From: Streptomyces sp. SW4
GTDB lineage: Bacteria > Actinomycetota > Actinomycetes > Streptomycetales > Streptomycetaceae
Length of the DNA: 64,000 nt
Reading direction: 5' to 3'
NCBI GenBank assembly: GCA_003248315.1
Contig: QKWM01000004.1
Location: forward strand, 4,027,001 to 4,091,000
Shown: positions 9,425-18,573 of the stretch, piece after piece
Layout of the letters: each line of letters opens with the position of its first letter
How positions within the stretch are numbered: the first letter of the stretch is position 1
The notes under the pieces: model-generated
Databases searched by the model: none
The model's input: only the letters and a program-made list of their open reading frames with translations
What the model was told of the DNA's origin: nothing
Made by a program: the position numbers and the translations under genes

Positions 9425-11014
9425 ATGAGCACGCCGCCGCCCCTCGCCTCGGGCCCGTGGCACCCCGACGGCCCCGAACACCCCGACGGCCCCGAGGGCA
9501 CCGCAGACTCCGCAAGCCACGCAAGCCACGCAAGCCAAGCAAGCCACGCAAGCCAAGCAGGCACCGCAAGCACCGCAGGCACCGCAGGTCTCGCGGGCTC
9601 CGCGAGCCCCGCCGGCACCGACGCCCTGCGGCCGCTGCTCGGCACCGTCCTCGACGCCCTGCGCACCGGGACCCGGGCCCGCCGCGGGCCGTTCCCGGCC
9701 GGCGGACCGGACGCCGTCGCCGCCCGGCTGCGCGCGGCCGCCGGCGATCTCCTGCCCGACGACGGCGACCCCCGCGCCCTGCACACCCTGGTCACGGCCC
9801 TCGCCGAGGGCGCCGCCGACCCCGCCCACCCCCTGTGCGCGGCCCACCTGCACGGACCGCCCCTGGCCGTCGCCACCGCCGCCGACCTCGCCGCCTCCGC
9901 GCTCAACCCCTCCCTCGACTCCTGGGACCAGGCCCCCGCCGCCGCCGAGCTGGAAGCGCTCGTCACCCGCACCCTCGCCCGCGCCGCCGGGGCCGCCGAC
10001 GCGGTCGTCACCACCGGCGCCACCGAGTCCAACCAGCTCGCCCTGCTGCTCGCCCGCGAACTCCTCGGCCCCGGCGTCCGCCTCGTCCACGGCACGAACG
10101 CCCACCACTCCCTGCCCCGAGCCGCCTGGCTGCTCGGCCTGCCCCGGCCGGTCACCGTGCCCGCCCCCGCCGGCACCCTCGACCCCGACGCCCTCGACAC
10201 CGCCCTCGCAGGGCTGACCGGCCCCGCCCTCGTCGCCGCCACCGCCGGCACCACCGACGCCGGGCTGATCGACCCGCTGCCCGAGATCGCCGACCGCTGC
10301 GCCGCCCACGGCGCCCGCCTCCACATCGACGCCGCCTACGGCGGAGGCCTCCTCTTCAGCGACCGGCACCGGGCACGCCTCACCGGCCTCGACCGCGCCC
10401 ACACCGTCGCCCTCGACCTGCACAAACTCGGCTGGCAACCCCTCGCCGCCGGCCTCCTCGCCGTCCACGACCCGGCCGACCTCGCCCCGCTCCACCAGCG
10501 CGCCGACTACCTCAACCCCGACGACGACACCGAGGCCGGCCTGCCCGACCTGCTCGGCCGCTCCCTGCGCACCAGCCGCCGCCCCGACGTCCTGAAGATC
10601 GCCGTCACCCTCAAGACGCTCGGCCGCCGCGGCCTCGGCGACCTCGTCGACCGGGTCTGCGCCCACGCCCGGCACCTCGCCGCCCTCGTCGACGCCCGCC
10701 CCGACCTCGAGCTGTACGCCCCGCCCACCATCAGCACCGTCCTGTTCCGGCCGGCCGGCGCCACCGACGACACCGTCGCCGCCCTGCGCCGCACCCTCCT
10801 CACCGACGGACGCGCCGTCCTCGGCCGCGCCCGCGCCGACGGCCGTCTCTGGCTCAAGGCCACCCTCCTCAACCCGCACACCAGGCCCGCCGACCTGGCC
10901 GCCCTCCTCGCCCTCGTGACCGAGGCCGCCGCGGCCGGACCCGCCGCGGACGGACCCCTCGCGGCCGGACCCCCGGCAACCCAGAACCCCGTGGAAGGAC
11001 ACACCCCCCGATGA
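9425..11014 (+). CDS. PLP-dependent amino acid decarboxylase (group II type)
   Basis: A 529-residue fold-type I pyridoxal-phosphate enzyme of the aromatic-amino-acid / diaminobutyrate / lysine decarboxylase group. Seen are the N-terminal SLDSWDQAPAAAELE region, TGATESNQLALLLARE (cofactor phosphate site), AGTTDAGLIDPL, HIDAAYGGGLLFSD (the Asp that binds the pyridine nitrogen) and the cofactor lysine in ALDLHKLGWQP. The product of such enzymes is an amine such as cadaverine or diaminopropane. Residues 28-60 are low complexity (SHASHASQASHASQA) encoded by a 9-bp tandem repeat. ATG 9425 follows GAGGA. Its stop overlaps by four bases (ATGA) the start of an amine/amino-acid N-hydroxylase, a pairing known from hydroxamate siderophore pathways; exact substrate is open. 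Confidence 0.82.
   Translation: MSTPPPLASGPWHPDGPEHPDGPEGTADSASHASHASQASHASQAGTASTAGTAGLAGSASPAGTDALRPLLGTVLDALRTGTRARRGPFPAGGPDAVAARLRAAAGDLLPDDGDPRALHTLVTALAEGAADPAHPLCAAHLHGPPLAVATAADLAASALNPSLDSWDQAPAAAELEALVTRTLARAAGAADAVVTTGATESNQLALLLARELLGPGVRLVHGTNAHHSLPRAAWLLGLPRPVTVPAPAGTLDPDALDTALAGLTGPALVAATAGTTDAGLIDPLPEIADRCAAHGARLHIDAAYGGGLLFSDRHRARLTGLDRAHTVALDLHKLGWQPLAAGLLAVHDPADLAPLHQRADYLNPDDDTEAGLPDLLGRSLRTSRRPDVLKIAVTLKTLGRRGLGDLVDRVCAHARHLAALVDARPDLELYAPPTISTVLFRPAGATDDTVAALRRTLLTDGRAVLGRARADGRLWLKATLLNPHTRPADLAALLALVTEAAAAGPAADGPLAAGPPATQNPVEGHTPR
9508..9592 (+). repeat. 9-bp tandem repeat inside the decarboxylase gene
   Basis: Units of GCAAGCCAC or GCAAGCCAA repeat about six times and grade into GCACCGCAG units, encoding SHASHASQASHASQAGTASTAGTAG. 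This N-terminal stretch lies outside the catalytic domain and probably varies in length between strains. Confidence 0.7.
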
Positions 11015-12425
11015 CCAGCGCCCCCGCCCCGACACCGTCCGCGACCTCGTCGGCATCGGAATCGGCCCCTGCAACCTCTCCCTCGCCGCCCTCGCCCACC
11101 CCCTCACCGGCCTCGACACCGTCTTCTACGACCAGAACCCCGCCTTCCGCTGGCACCCCGGCCTGCTCGTCGACGGCGCCCGCGTCCAGGTCCCCTTCCT
11201 CGCCGACCTCGTCACCCTCGCCGACCCGGCCAGCCCCTGGAGCTTCCTCACCTACCTCAAGACCCGCGAACGCCTCTTCCCCTTCTACTTCGCCGAGCGC
11301 TTCCACATCCAGCGCGCCGAATACGACGCCTACTGCCGCTGGGTCGCCGACAGCCTCCCCGCCCTGCGCTTCGGCCACCAGGTCGACGCCGTCCGCTTCA
11401 ACCCCGAACGCGGCCTCTTCGAAGTCGACTACACCCAGCTGGACGCCGACGGAGAAGCCGAAGCCCTCGGCCGCACCCACACCCGCGCCGTCGTCCTCGG
11501 CATCGGCACCGAGCCCCACGTCCCCGAACCCCTGCGGCCCCTCGCCGACACCCCCGGCGTCCCCGTGCTGCACGCCGCCGACTACCTCGACCACCGCGAC
11601 GCGCTGCTCGCCGCCGAGCACGTCACCGTCGTCGGCACCGGGCAGTCCGGCGCCGAGATCTTCCTCGACCTGCTGCGCCACCGGCCGGCCGGACGCGAAC
11701 GGCTCCACTGGCTGGGCCGCACCGGCGCCTTCGCCCCCATGGAGTACTCCAAGCTCGGCCTCGAACACTTCACCCCCGACTACACCCGCTACTTCCACGC
11801 CCTCGCCGAACCCGTCCGCGACCGCCTCGTCGGCTCCCAGTGGCAACTGCACAAGGGCATCGACGCCGGCACCCTCGCCGCCATCCACGACGAGCTGTAC
11901 CGCCGGTCCCTGCACGGCGGCTGGCCCGACGCCGTCCTCACCCCCGGCGTCCGCGTCCGCACCGCCGGGCGCGTCGCCACCACCAAGGTGGAACTCCACC
12001 TCGAACACACCGAGCAGAACACCCGCTCCCGCCTCACCACGGACGCCGTCGTCCTCGCCACCGGCTACCGGCAACGCCCCCTCGACCGGGTCCTCGCCGG
12101 CCTCGACCCCTACATGCGCCGCGACAGCGGCGAACGCCCCCGCATCGACGAACGGTTCCGCCTCGTCCTCGACCCCTCCGTGACGGCGGCCGGCTGCCGC
12201 GTCTACGTCCAGAACGCCGAGACCCACACCCACGGCGTCGGCAGCCCCGACCTCGGCCTCACGGCCTGGCGCAGCGCCACCATCCTCAACGACCTGACGG
12301 ACGGCGAACCGTACCCGCTGCCGAGCCGCACCGCGTTCACCACGTTCGGCCTGGAACCACAGCGGCCCCAGCTCCCCACCGCCCGCGAGGTGAAGGTGCT
12401 CACCCCGCTGGCCGACGGAATCTGA
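11011..12425 (+). CDS. Lysine/ornithine N-monooxygenase-like flavoprotein (frame break near 11030)
   Basis: A SidA/IucD/PvdA-family N-hydroxylating monooxygenase of about 471 residues that would hydroxylate the terminal amine of lysine, ornithine or a diamine, the first step to hydroxamate groups. Seen are the FAD motif VGIGIGPCNLSLAA, the substrate region FLADLVTLADPASPWSFLTYLK, the NADPH motif VVGTGQSGAEIFLDLL, and the C-terminal ATGYRQRPLD and HTHGVGSPDLGLTAWR typical of the family. ATG 11011 overlaps the decarboxylase stop (ATGA). The frame breaks at 11029-11032, where APAPDTVRDLVG needs one more C. Without the NIS synthetase and acyltransferase found in desferrioxamine clusters, the pathway is incomplete here. 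Confidence 0.85.
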
Positions 12426-12444
12426 GACCGCCCCGGCCCGGCCG

Positions 12445-14248
12445 TCAGAACACGGGCGTGCCCTCCCGCGTCAGCCGCCAGCTCACCGACGCGAAGTCCT
12501 TCGGGTCCAGCACGCCCCTCGCGGTCACCCACTCCGCGATCCGCGTACGAATCTCCGTCGACTCCGACCACAGCTCCTTCGCCGACGCCACGTGCGGGAA
12601 CGCGCCACCGCCGTTGGCCCGGTAGTTGTTCACCGCCAGCACGAACCGCTGCGCGTCGTCCAGCGGAGCACCCCCGTAGGACAGGTTCCTGATCCGCGAA
12701 CCGGCCGGCTGCGCGATGTCGATGTCGTACGTCAGCCCCGACACGTAGTCGTAGTTGTAGTCCGGCCGGCCGTTCGCGTTCGTCAGCTTCGCCACGTCCA
12801 CCGGCTCCCCGGGCGCCGTCCGCACGAAGTACTCCGCCGAATACTCCAGGTACGCCCGCAGCTGCGCACCCGTCAGCAACTTCGCCACCAGCGTGTTGTC
12901 GTACACGTACAGACTCGACAGATCCCGGATCGTCACGTCCCCGGCCGGGATCTCCGAGGTCCGCGAGAACGGCGACGCCTGCGCCAGCACCGGCAGCGCC
13001 GCGTACTCCGTGCCCTTCAGCGCCTCCCTGACCACGTCCTCCTGCACCTTCGTGATCAGATCGACGACCGGCGCGTCCTTGTACCGCGCCTCGGCCGTCG
13101 TCAGCGTCTCCGTCGCCGTGCCGACCACCTGGTTGACGTACGCCACCACCTTCGCGTGCTCGTCCGCCAGCAGCCCCGTGATCCGCGGATCGTCCGGGAC
13201 GGTGTTGGAATTGCGCAGCGACGCCCGCACCGACTCCACCTGCCACCGGCCCCGCTCGAAGACCAGCTCGAAGTCGAACAGGGTCAGCCGCTCCGCATAG
13301 CACAGCGGCTCCGACAGCACGACCGTCCTCCCGGTCTCCTCGTTGACGACCTTCAGCTCCGGCGATCTCCACATGCGCGTGCCCCACCAGGATCGCGTCG
13401 ATGCCGGGCACCTGCCGGGCCACGTTCGCCGCGGCGTTCTCCACGTACGGCAACTGGTCACCGTAGGACGACGTGCCCGACGACCCCGAGTGCGCCGACA
13501 CCACCACCACGTCCGCGCCCATCGACCGCAGCTTCGGCACCCACACCGCCGCCTGCTCCTCCAGCCCCGGGAACACCAGCTTCCCCTGCACATACGCCTT
13601 GTCCCAGATCGCGATACCGGGATTGGTCAGCCCCAGCACCGCCACCTTCACCGGCGGCGCGCCCTTCACCCGGAACGTCTTCATGAAGTACGGCGCGAAC
13701 GCCGGCTTCAGCGTCCTCGCGTCGACCGCGTTCGCACCGAGCAGCGGAAAGTCGCACTGCTCCTCGAACTTCCGCAGCGTCTCGATGCCGTAGTTGAACT
13801 CGTGGTTCCCGAGCGCCACCGCGTCGTACCCGATCGCGTTCATCGCCTGCGCCATCGGATGCACCGGACCGCCCTCGGCCGTGATCGGATCCACCTTGGC
13901 GTAGTAGTACGTCAGCGGGGTGCCCTGGATCGTGTCACCCGCGTCGAGCAGCAGCGTGTTCTCCCGGCCCTTCTCCTGCCGGACCCGGTCCACCAGCGTC
14001 GAGATCCGCGCCAGACCCTGGACGTTGCCCTGCGCGTCGGCGTACTCGGCGTCCTTGAAGTAGTCCCAGTTGAAGACGTGCCCGTGCAGATCGGTGGTGC
14101 CCATCACCGTCAGCGCGTACCGCTTCCGCGGGCGCCGCCCGCCCCGCGCGGGAGCGGCCGCCGCCGGAGCCGCCGCCGCGCCGGCGAACGCCACCCCCGC
14201 CCCCGTCGCGACGGACCTGCCCAGGAACTTCCGGCGATTCAACGGCAT
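12445..14248 (-). CDS. Tat-exported 5'-nucleotidase / 2',3'-cyclic phosphodiesterase (frame break near 13365)
   Basis: The N-terminus NRRKFLGRSVATGAGVAFAGAAAAPAAAA is a twin-arginine signal peptide, so the enzyme is folded before export. The metallophosphatase domain shows TTDLHGHVFNWDYF, DAGDTIQGTP, ALGNHEFNYG, SAHSG and VGHAHVE, the di-metal ligands of calcineurin-like phosphoesterases. The second half (DLITKVQEDV through VNNYRANGGGAFP) is the 5_nucleotid_C substrate-specificity domain. It probably releases phosphate and nucleoside from extracellular nucleotides. One frame change at about 13365 (HVEI to PELKVVNEE) needs one base removed or two added, unlike the single-base losses elsewhere. 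ATG 14248 is preceded by GGAAG. Confidence 0.88.
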
Positions 14249-14342
14249 GGTGACTTCCTGACGTGCGAAGCGACAACGACGCGCCTGGATGACGCGCGTA
14301 GATTCTGACCGCTGATCGCCGGCCGCAACAGCCCCACAGGGT

Positions 14343-14361
14343 TGCGAGTTGATGACTCGCA
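14343..14361. promoter_or_regulatory. 19-bp inverted repeat between divergent nucleotidase and SIMPL genes
   Basis: TGCGAGTTGATGACTCGCA is a perfect palindrome with 7-bp arms and a 5-nt centre, 39 bases before the SIMPL start and 95 before the nucleotidase start, placed to bind a regulator of one or both genes. Confidence 0.4.
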
Positions 14362-14399
14362 GAGGCCGGCAACGGACGCCGGGTGACACAGTGGGACGT

Positions 14400-15120
14400 A
14401 TGACCACCCCGACGCCCCAGCCCCCACCCCCGCCCTACGGCACACCCGACGCCCCCCGCATCGCCGTCCGCGGCGAGGCACACCTCGAGGTCGCCCCGAG
14501 ATCGCCCGCCTCGGCATCACCGTCCACGCCCGCGGCCGCGACCGCCGGGGCACCCTCGACGACCTCACCCGCCGCAACACGGCCGTCCTCGACCTCGTCA
14601 CGTCCTACGGCGACGCCGTCGAGCGCCTCGAAACGGGCACCCTCACCCTCGCCCCCCACCTGACCGAGCGCGGCCGGGGCGAACGGGTCCGCACCTACCA
14701 GGGCACCGTCCACATCACCGCCGAACTCACCGACTTCACCGCCCTCGGCGAACTCACCACCCGCCTCGCCGACCTCGACCTCACCCGCGTCGACGGCCCC
14801 TGGTGGAGCCTGCGGCCCGACTCGCCCGCCCACCGGCGCGCCCGGCAACAGGCCGTCCGCGAGGCCGTGCAACGCGCCCGCGAGTACGCCGAAGCACTCG
14901 GCACGACCCTGGCGGCCCTCGTGGAACTGGCCGACACCGGCGCCGAGCACCCCGTGACGGCGTTCCCGCCCGCCCCCGGCAGCCGCATGCGCACCGCCTC
15001 CTACGCCGCGCCCGCCGACGACGACACGGCGGCCCCGCTCGACCTCGAACCGCAGCGGCAGCAGGTCTACGCGGCGGTGAACGCACGCTTCACGATGACG
15101 CCCCGTCTCTCTCACCGTAA
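14400..15120 (+). CDS. SIMPL (DUF541) domain protein (frame breaks near 14495 and perhaps 15102)
   Basis: About 240 residues, mostly one SIMPL domain: IAVRGEAHLEV at the start, then EIARLGITVHARGRD, a central helix and the closing QQVYAAVNARFTMTP. It has no signal peptide, unlike periplasmic homologues, so it is likely cytosolic. The first break at 14493-14496 (HLEVAP-EIARLG) needs one C. A second likely break at about 15102 would give the short ending TMTPPSLSP with stop at 15118-15120; without it the frame runs to 15265 through a stretch that looks non-coding. The function of SIMPL proteins is poorly known. The gene is divergent from the nucleotidase gene. Confidence 0.72.
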
Positions 15121-15249
15121 ATACGCGTTCGATTATCGAAAACCGTCCGGAACCGTCCGGGAAACGGCGCGGAACGGAGTCGCCGGAACAGCGCCTTTTG
15201 CTCATCGGAGCGGGTCGCCGCACAATTCAACACTTGTCAAGAGCCCTTC

Positions 15250-15267
15250 ACTCAACGGTTGTTGAGT
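15250..15267. promoter_or_regulatory. Perfect 18-bp inverted repeat upstream of pyk
   Basis: ACTCAACGGTTGTTGAGT has 7-bp arms and a 4-nt centre, 50 bases before the pyk start in an unusually AT-rich stretch. It is a good candidate operator, in the size range of MarR-type sites. Confidence 0.45.
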
Positions 15268-15305
15268 AGTCATGCGTGGCCAATTCTCTACCAGCCGGTA
15301 ACTCA

Positions 15306-15311
15306 TAGGCT
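15306..15311 (+). promoter_or_regulatory. -10 hexamer of probable leaderless pyk mRNA
   Basis: TAGGCT ends 6 nt before the ATG at 15318. Transcription would begin at or next to the A of the start codon. No Shine-Dalgarno site is present and no convincing -35 element was found. Confidence 0.5.
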
Positions 15312-15317
15312 CGACCC

Positions 15318-16741
15318 ATGCGCCGAGCAAAGATCGTCTGCACTCTGGGGCCCGCCACCGATTCGTACGACCAGATCAAGGCACTGGTCGACGGCGGAAT
15401 GGACGTCGCCCGCTTCAACCTCAGCCACGGCCAACACGCCGAACACGAGGAGCGCTACCAGCGCGTCCGCAAGGCCTCCGACGAGACCGGCCGCAGCGTC
15501 GGCGCCCTCGCCGACCTTCAGGGCCCGAAGATCAGGCTCGGCCGATTCGCCGAAGGCCCCGTACTCCTCGAACGCGGCGACACCTTCACCATCACCGTCG
15601 AGGAAGGCGTCGAAGGCGACCGCGACCAGTGCGGCACCACCTACGCCGGCCTCGCCGCCGACGTCACCCCCGGTGAACGCGTCCTCGTCGACGACGGCAA
15701 GGTCTGCCTGGAGGTCACCGACGTCGACGGCCCCCGCGTCCACACCCGGGTCCTCGAGGGCGGCATGGTCTCCGACCACAAAGGACTCAACCTCCCCGGC
15801 GTCGCCGTCTCCGTCCCCGCCCTCTCCAAGAAGGACGAGGACGACCTCCGCTGGGCCCTGCGCACCGGCTTCGACGTCATCGCCCTCTCCTTCGTCCGCA
15901 CCGGCCGCGACATCGAGGACGTCCACCGCATCATGGACGAGGAAGGCCGACGCCTCCCCGTCATCGCCAAGATCGAGAAACCCCAGGCCGTCCAGCACCT
16001 CGACGACATCGTCGCCGCCTTCGACGGCATCATGGTCGCCCGCGGCGACCTCGGCGTCGAAATGCCCCTCGAACAGGTGCCCATCGTCCAGAAACGCGCG
16101 ATCAAACTGGCCAGGCGCAACGCCAAACCCGTCATCGTCGCGACCCAGATGCTCGACTCGATGATCGACAACTCCCGGCCCACCCGCGCCGAGGCCTCCG
16201 ACGTCGCCAACGCCGTCATCGACGGCACGGACGCGGTGATGCTGTCCGGCGAGACCAGCGTCGGCAAACACCCCGTCGAGACCGTCCGCACGATGTCCCG
16301 CATCCTGGCCGCCGCCGAGGAGGACATCCTCGCCCGGGGCCTGCCGCCGCTCACCGAGCGCACCAAGCCCCGCACCCAGGGCGGCGCCGTCGCCCGGGCG
16401 GCCGCCGAGATCGGCGACTTCCTCGGCGCCAGGTTCCTCGTCGCCTTCACCCAGTCCGGCGACACCGCCCGGCGCCTGTCCCGCTACCGCTCGCCCATCC
16501 CCCTGCTCGCCTTCACCCCGAGCCCGCCACCCGCTCCCAGCTCAACCTCACCTGGGGCGTCGAGACCTTCCTCGGCCCGCACGTCGACTCCACGGACGCG
16601 ATGGTCCGCCAGGTCGACGAACTGCTGACCCGCTACGGCCGCTGCGAGAAGGGCGACGTGGTGATCATCACGGCCGGCTCACCCCCCGGCGTCTCGGGCA
16701 CGACGAACCTCGTCCACGTCCACCACATCGGCAACCAGTAG
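15318..16741 (+). CDS. pyk: Pyruvate kinase (frame break near 16518)
   Basis: The last enzyme of glycolysis, making pyruvate and ATP from phosphoenolpyruvate and ADP. The start MRRAKIVCTLGPATDS is the family hallmark; the active-site signature is VIAKIEKPQAVQHLDDI, followed by IMVARGDLGVEMPLEQVP and the C-domain MLSGETSVGKHPVETV. Repaired length is about 475 residues. The break at 16517-16520 (LLAFTP-EPATRSQLNLTWGVE) needs one C; the rest reads to the stop at 16739. Start ATG 15318 follows a -10 hexamer, suggesting a leaderless message. A second pyruvate kinase is normal in Streptomyces, so this may be one of two. Confidence 0.94.
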
Positions 16742-16757
16742 CGCGCCCCGGCCCCGC

Positions 16758-17513
16758 TCAGTGCTTGGGGCCGACATGCGCGTCCATGAGCCCCACGGAG
16801 GCCCTGCGGGCGACGGAGATGTTGTACGGAACGCCGTACCGGCTGCACTCCGTCCAGGCGACCTCGAGCCGGTCGAGCGTGTCGGTGAACAGGCGCCGGA
16901 TGTCCGGGGACACGTTGGTGAAGAAGTACCGGGGGTATTCGTAACGCTTGCGCTCACCGGCCACCAGGCGCGTCGTCCAGTTGGTGACGCGGCAGCCGTC
17001 GGAGTGGACGAGTCCGCGGACGAACTCCCACGGGTGGTCGTCGACGATCACCTGTTGCCACGGCTCGAGACGGATGGCGCGCTCGTGCTTCTTGCCCGGA
17101 CCGTGCTGGGGGAAGAGCCCCGGCCAGTGCCGGTGGTAGCTGGTCACCGCCGCGTAGCCCTGTTTGCGGACGGTGTGGACGCCCACTCCGGGGCGCACGC
17201 GGGTGATGGCCTCGCGGCACTGCTGGAGCAGTCCCGGCCAGGCGTCCGCGCAGGCGATCCGGAGGTAGAAGCCGCCACGCGGGTGGGCGCTGATGCAGCC
17301 GTCGCCGAGGTAGAGGCCGAGCAGGTAGGAGTAGGCGCTCTCGTCGGCAGGCGGTCCGGGATCCGGCTGCACCGCGCGGGGCAGCGGCTCCAGGCGGTGC
17401 AGCCACGAGCGGATCGCCGCCCGGGAGATGCCGGTCTCCCGGCTCACCGAGTTGAGGCTGCGGCCCTGGCCGACCAGGTCGAGTGCTCGCTTGCGTGTGC
17501 CGATGTCGTACAT
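16758..17513 (-). CDS. HTH protein with two LAGLIDADG-like motifs
   Basis: An intact 251-residue protein. Residues 1-45 (MYDIGTRKRALDLVGQGRSLNSVSRETGISRAAIRSWLH) form a Hin/IS-like helix-turn-helix. The rest has two motifs like those of LAGLIDADG homing endonucleases: YLLGLYLGDGCIS (about residue 63) and FVRGLVHSDGCRV (about 165), each with the acidic residue that would bind metal. Such stand-alone proteins are common in actinobacteria and are usually annotated as transcriptional regulators; there is no intein or intron around it here. It lies head-on against pyk, 16 bases from its stop, and 107 bases from a tRNA gene on the same strand. Confidence 0.7.
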   Translation of the reverse strand: MYDIGTRKRALDLVGQGRSLNSVSRETGISRAAIRSWLHRLEPLPRAVQPDPGPPADESAYSYLLGLYLGDGCISAHPRGGFYLRIACADAWPGLLQQCREAITRVRPGVGVHTVRKQGYAAVTSYHRHWPGLFPQHGPGKKHERAIRLEPWQQVIVDDHPWEFVRGLVHSDGCRVTNWTTRLVAGERKRYEYPRYFFTNVSPDIRRLFTDTLDRLEVAWTECSRYGVPYNISVARRASVGLMDAHVGPKH

Positions 17514-17619
17514 GCGGTCACTGTGCGGCCCTGGCCGCCGGGACAGGCGGCAAGAAGCGGATGTTCACGAGAACGTGGACATCCGCTTGTCTTTGGTGAC
17601 CTTGAAAACCAAGGAAAAG

Positions 17620-17694
17620 TGCCCCGGGTCGGATTCGAACCGACACTGTATGGGTTTTGAATCCATTGCCTGCTGCCAATTGGGCTACCGGGGC
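17620..17694 (-). tRNA. tRNA with anticodon CAA (Leu by codon), short variable loop
   Basis: Read on the minus strand: acceptor stem GCCCCGG/CCGGGGC (7 bp), D-arm with AATTGGCAGCA loop, anticodon loop TTCAAAA, variable loop ACAGT, T-stem GTCGG/CCGAC with loop TTCGAAT, discriminator A, no encoded CCA. The anticodon CAA (17657-17659 on the plus strand) reads UUG leucine codons. The 5-nt variable loop is class I, whereas bacterial tRNA-Leu has a long class II arm, and the base of the anticodon loop has an A.C mismatch (31-39). Annotation tools would probably call it Leu; its true identity is uncertain. Confidence 0.8.
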
Positions 17695-17793
17695 TCGCAG
17701 AATCGAAGGTTTCCCCCGACCCTCCGCGCGTCCACCTTACCGCAGCTAGGTAGGCTCTTGTCAGCAGCACCCTGCCCCGAACGAGGAGCCCAC

Positions 17794-18449
17794 GTGACCG
17801 CCCCGAGTCGCCCCAGCCCGTAGACGTGCCCGATGACGACAAGTCGCACGTTCCTCCGCTGACGACCCGTGTCGTCATCGCCGAGGACGAGGCGCTCATC
17901 CGGCTCGATCTCAAAGAGATGCTGGAGGAGGAGGGCTACACCGTCGTCGGCGAGGCCGGTGACGGTGAGCAGGCGGTGGAGCTGGCCCGGGAGCACCGGC
18001 CGGACCTGGTCATCCTCGACGTGAAGATGCCCCGGCTCGACGGGATCTCGGCGGCGGAGAAGATCGCCGAGGAGCGCATCGCGCCGGTGCTGATGCTGAC
18101 GGCGTTCTCGCAGCGCGACCTCGTGGAGCGGGCGCGGGACGCGGGGGCGATGGCGTACCTCGTGAAGCCGTTCAGCAAGAGCGACGTCGTCCCGGCGATC
18201 GAGATGGCCGTCTCGCGGTTCACGGAGCTGAAGGAGCTGGAGAAGGAGGTCGCGGACCTCTCGCAGCGGCTGGAGACGCGCAAGCTCGTGGACCGGGCCA
18301 AGTCCATCCTGCAGACGGAGTACGGGCTGACCGAGCCGGCCGCCTTCCGGTGGATCCAGAAGACGTCGATGGACCGCCGGATGTCGATGCAGCAGGTGGC
18401 GCAGGCGGTCATCGACGACGCCGAGGAGAAGAAGGCGTCCAAGGGCTGA
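17794..18449 (+). CDS. ANTAR-domain response regulator, PdtaR-like (frame break near 17803)
   Basis: A two-domain regulator of about 219 residues. The receiver domain (VVIAEDEALIRLDLKEML) has its phospho-acceptor Asp in LVILDVKMPRLDG and the conserved Lys in YLVKPFSK. The C-terminal ANTAR domain (DLSQRLETRKLVDRAKSILQTEYGLTEPAAFRWIQKTSMDRRMSMQQVAQAVI) binds paired RNA hairpins and causes antitermination when the protein is phosphorylated. The obvious uninterrupted start is GTG 17826, but GTG 17794 has GAGGAG seven bases upstream and, with one C added at 17801-17804, reads MTAPESPQPVDVPDDDKSH, the N-terminus known in Streptomyces. I therefore start it there. No sensor kinase is adjacent. Confidence 0.9.
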
Positions 18450-18464
18450 GACGGCCCGTACCGG

Positions 18465-18495
18465 GCGGTTCTCACGACCTCTCCACGAGAACCGC
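18465..18495. terminator. Hairpin after the ANTAR regulator
   Basis: GCGGTTCTC (18465-18473) pairs with GAGAACCGC (18487-18495) around a 13-nt loop, 16 bases after the stop codon. Confidence 0.65.
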
Positions 18496-18573
18496 TTGTC
18501 GCCCTGGGTGTGTCCTCCTCTACGGTGCCTTGAAGTCATCGGTGCCTCGAGTCATCGGAGCGGGGGAGGAACC

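Noticed and set aside
9457..12183. Open frame of 908 codons across the decarboxylase and monooxygenase genes
   Set aside because: It is Arg/Pro/Ser-only shadow sequence; the two real genes in other frames have full cofactor motifs. It exists partly because of the missing base near 11030.
14803..15265. Reading the SIMPL protein through to 15265
   Set aside because: Residues after TMTP no longer look like coding sequence and cover the AT-rich promoter region; the shorter ending at 15120 after one base repair is more natural.
15268..15305. -35 element for pyk
   Set aside because: TTGAGT at 15262 is too far from TAGGCT, and no TTGAC-like hexamer lies at 16-19 bases.
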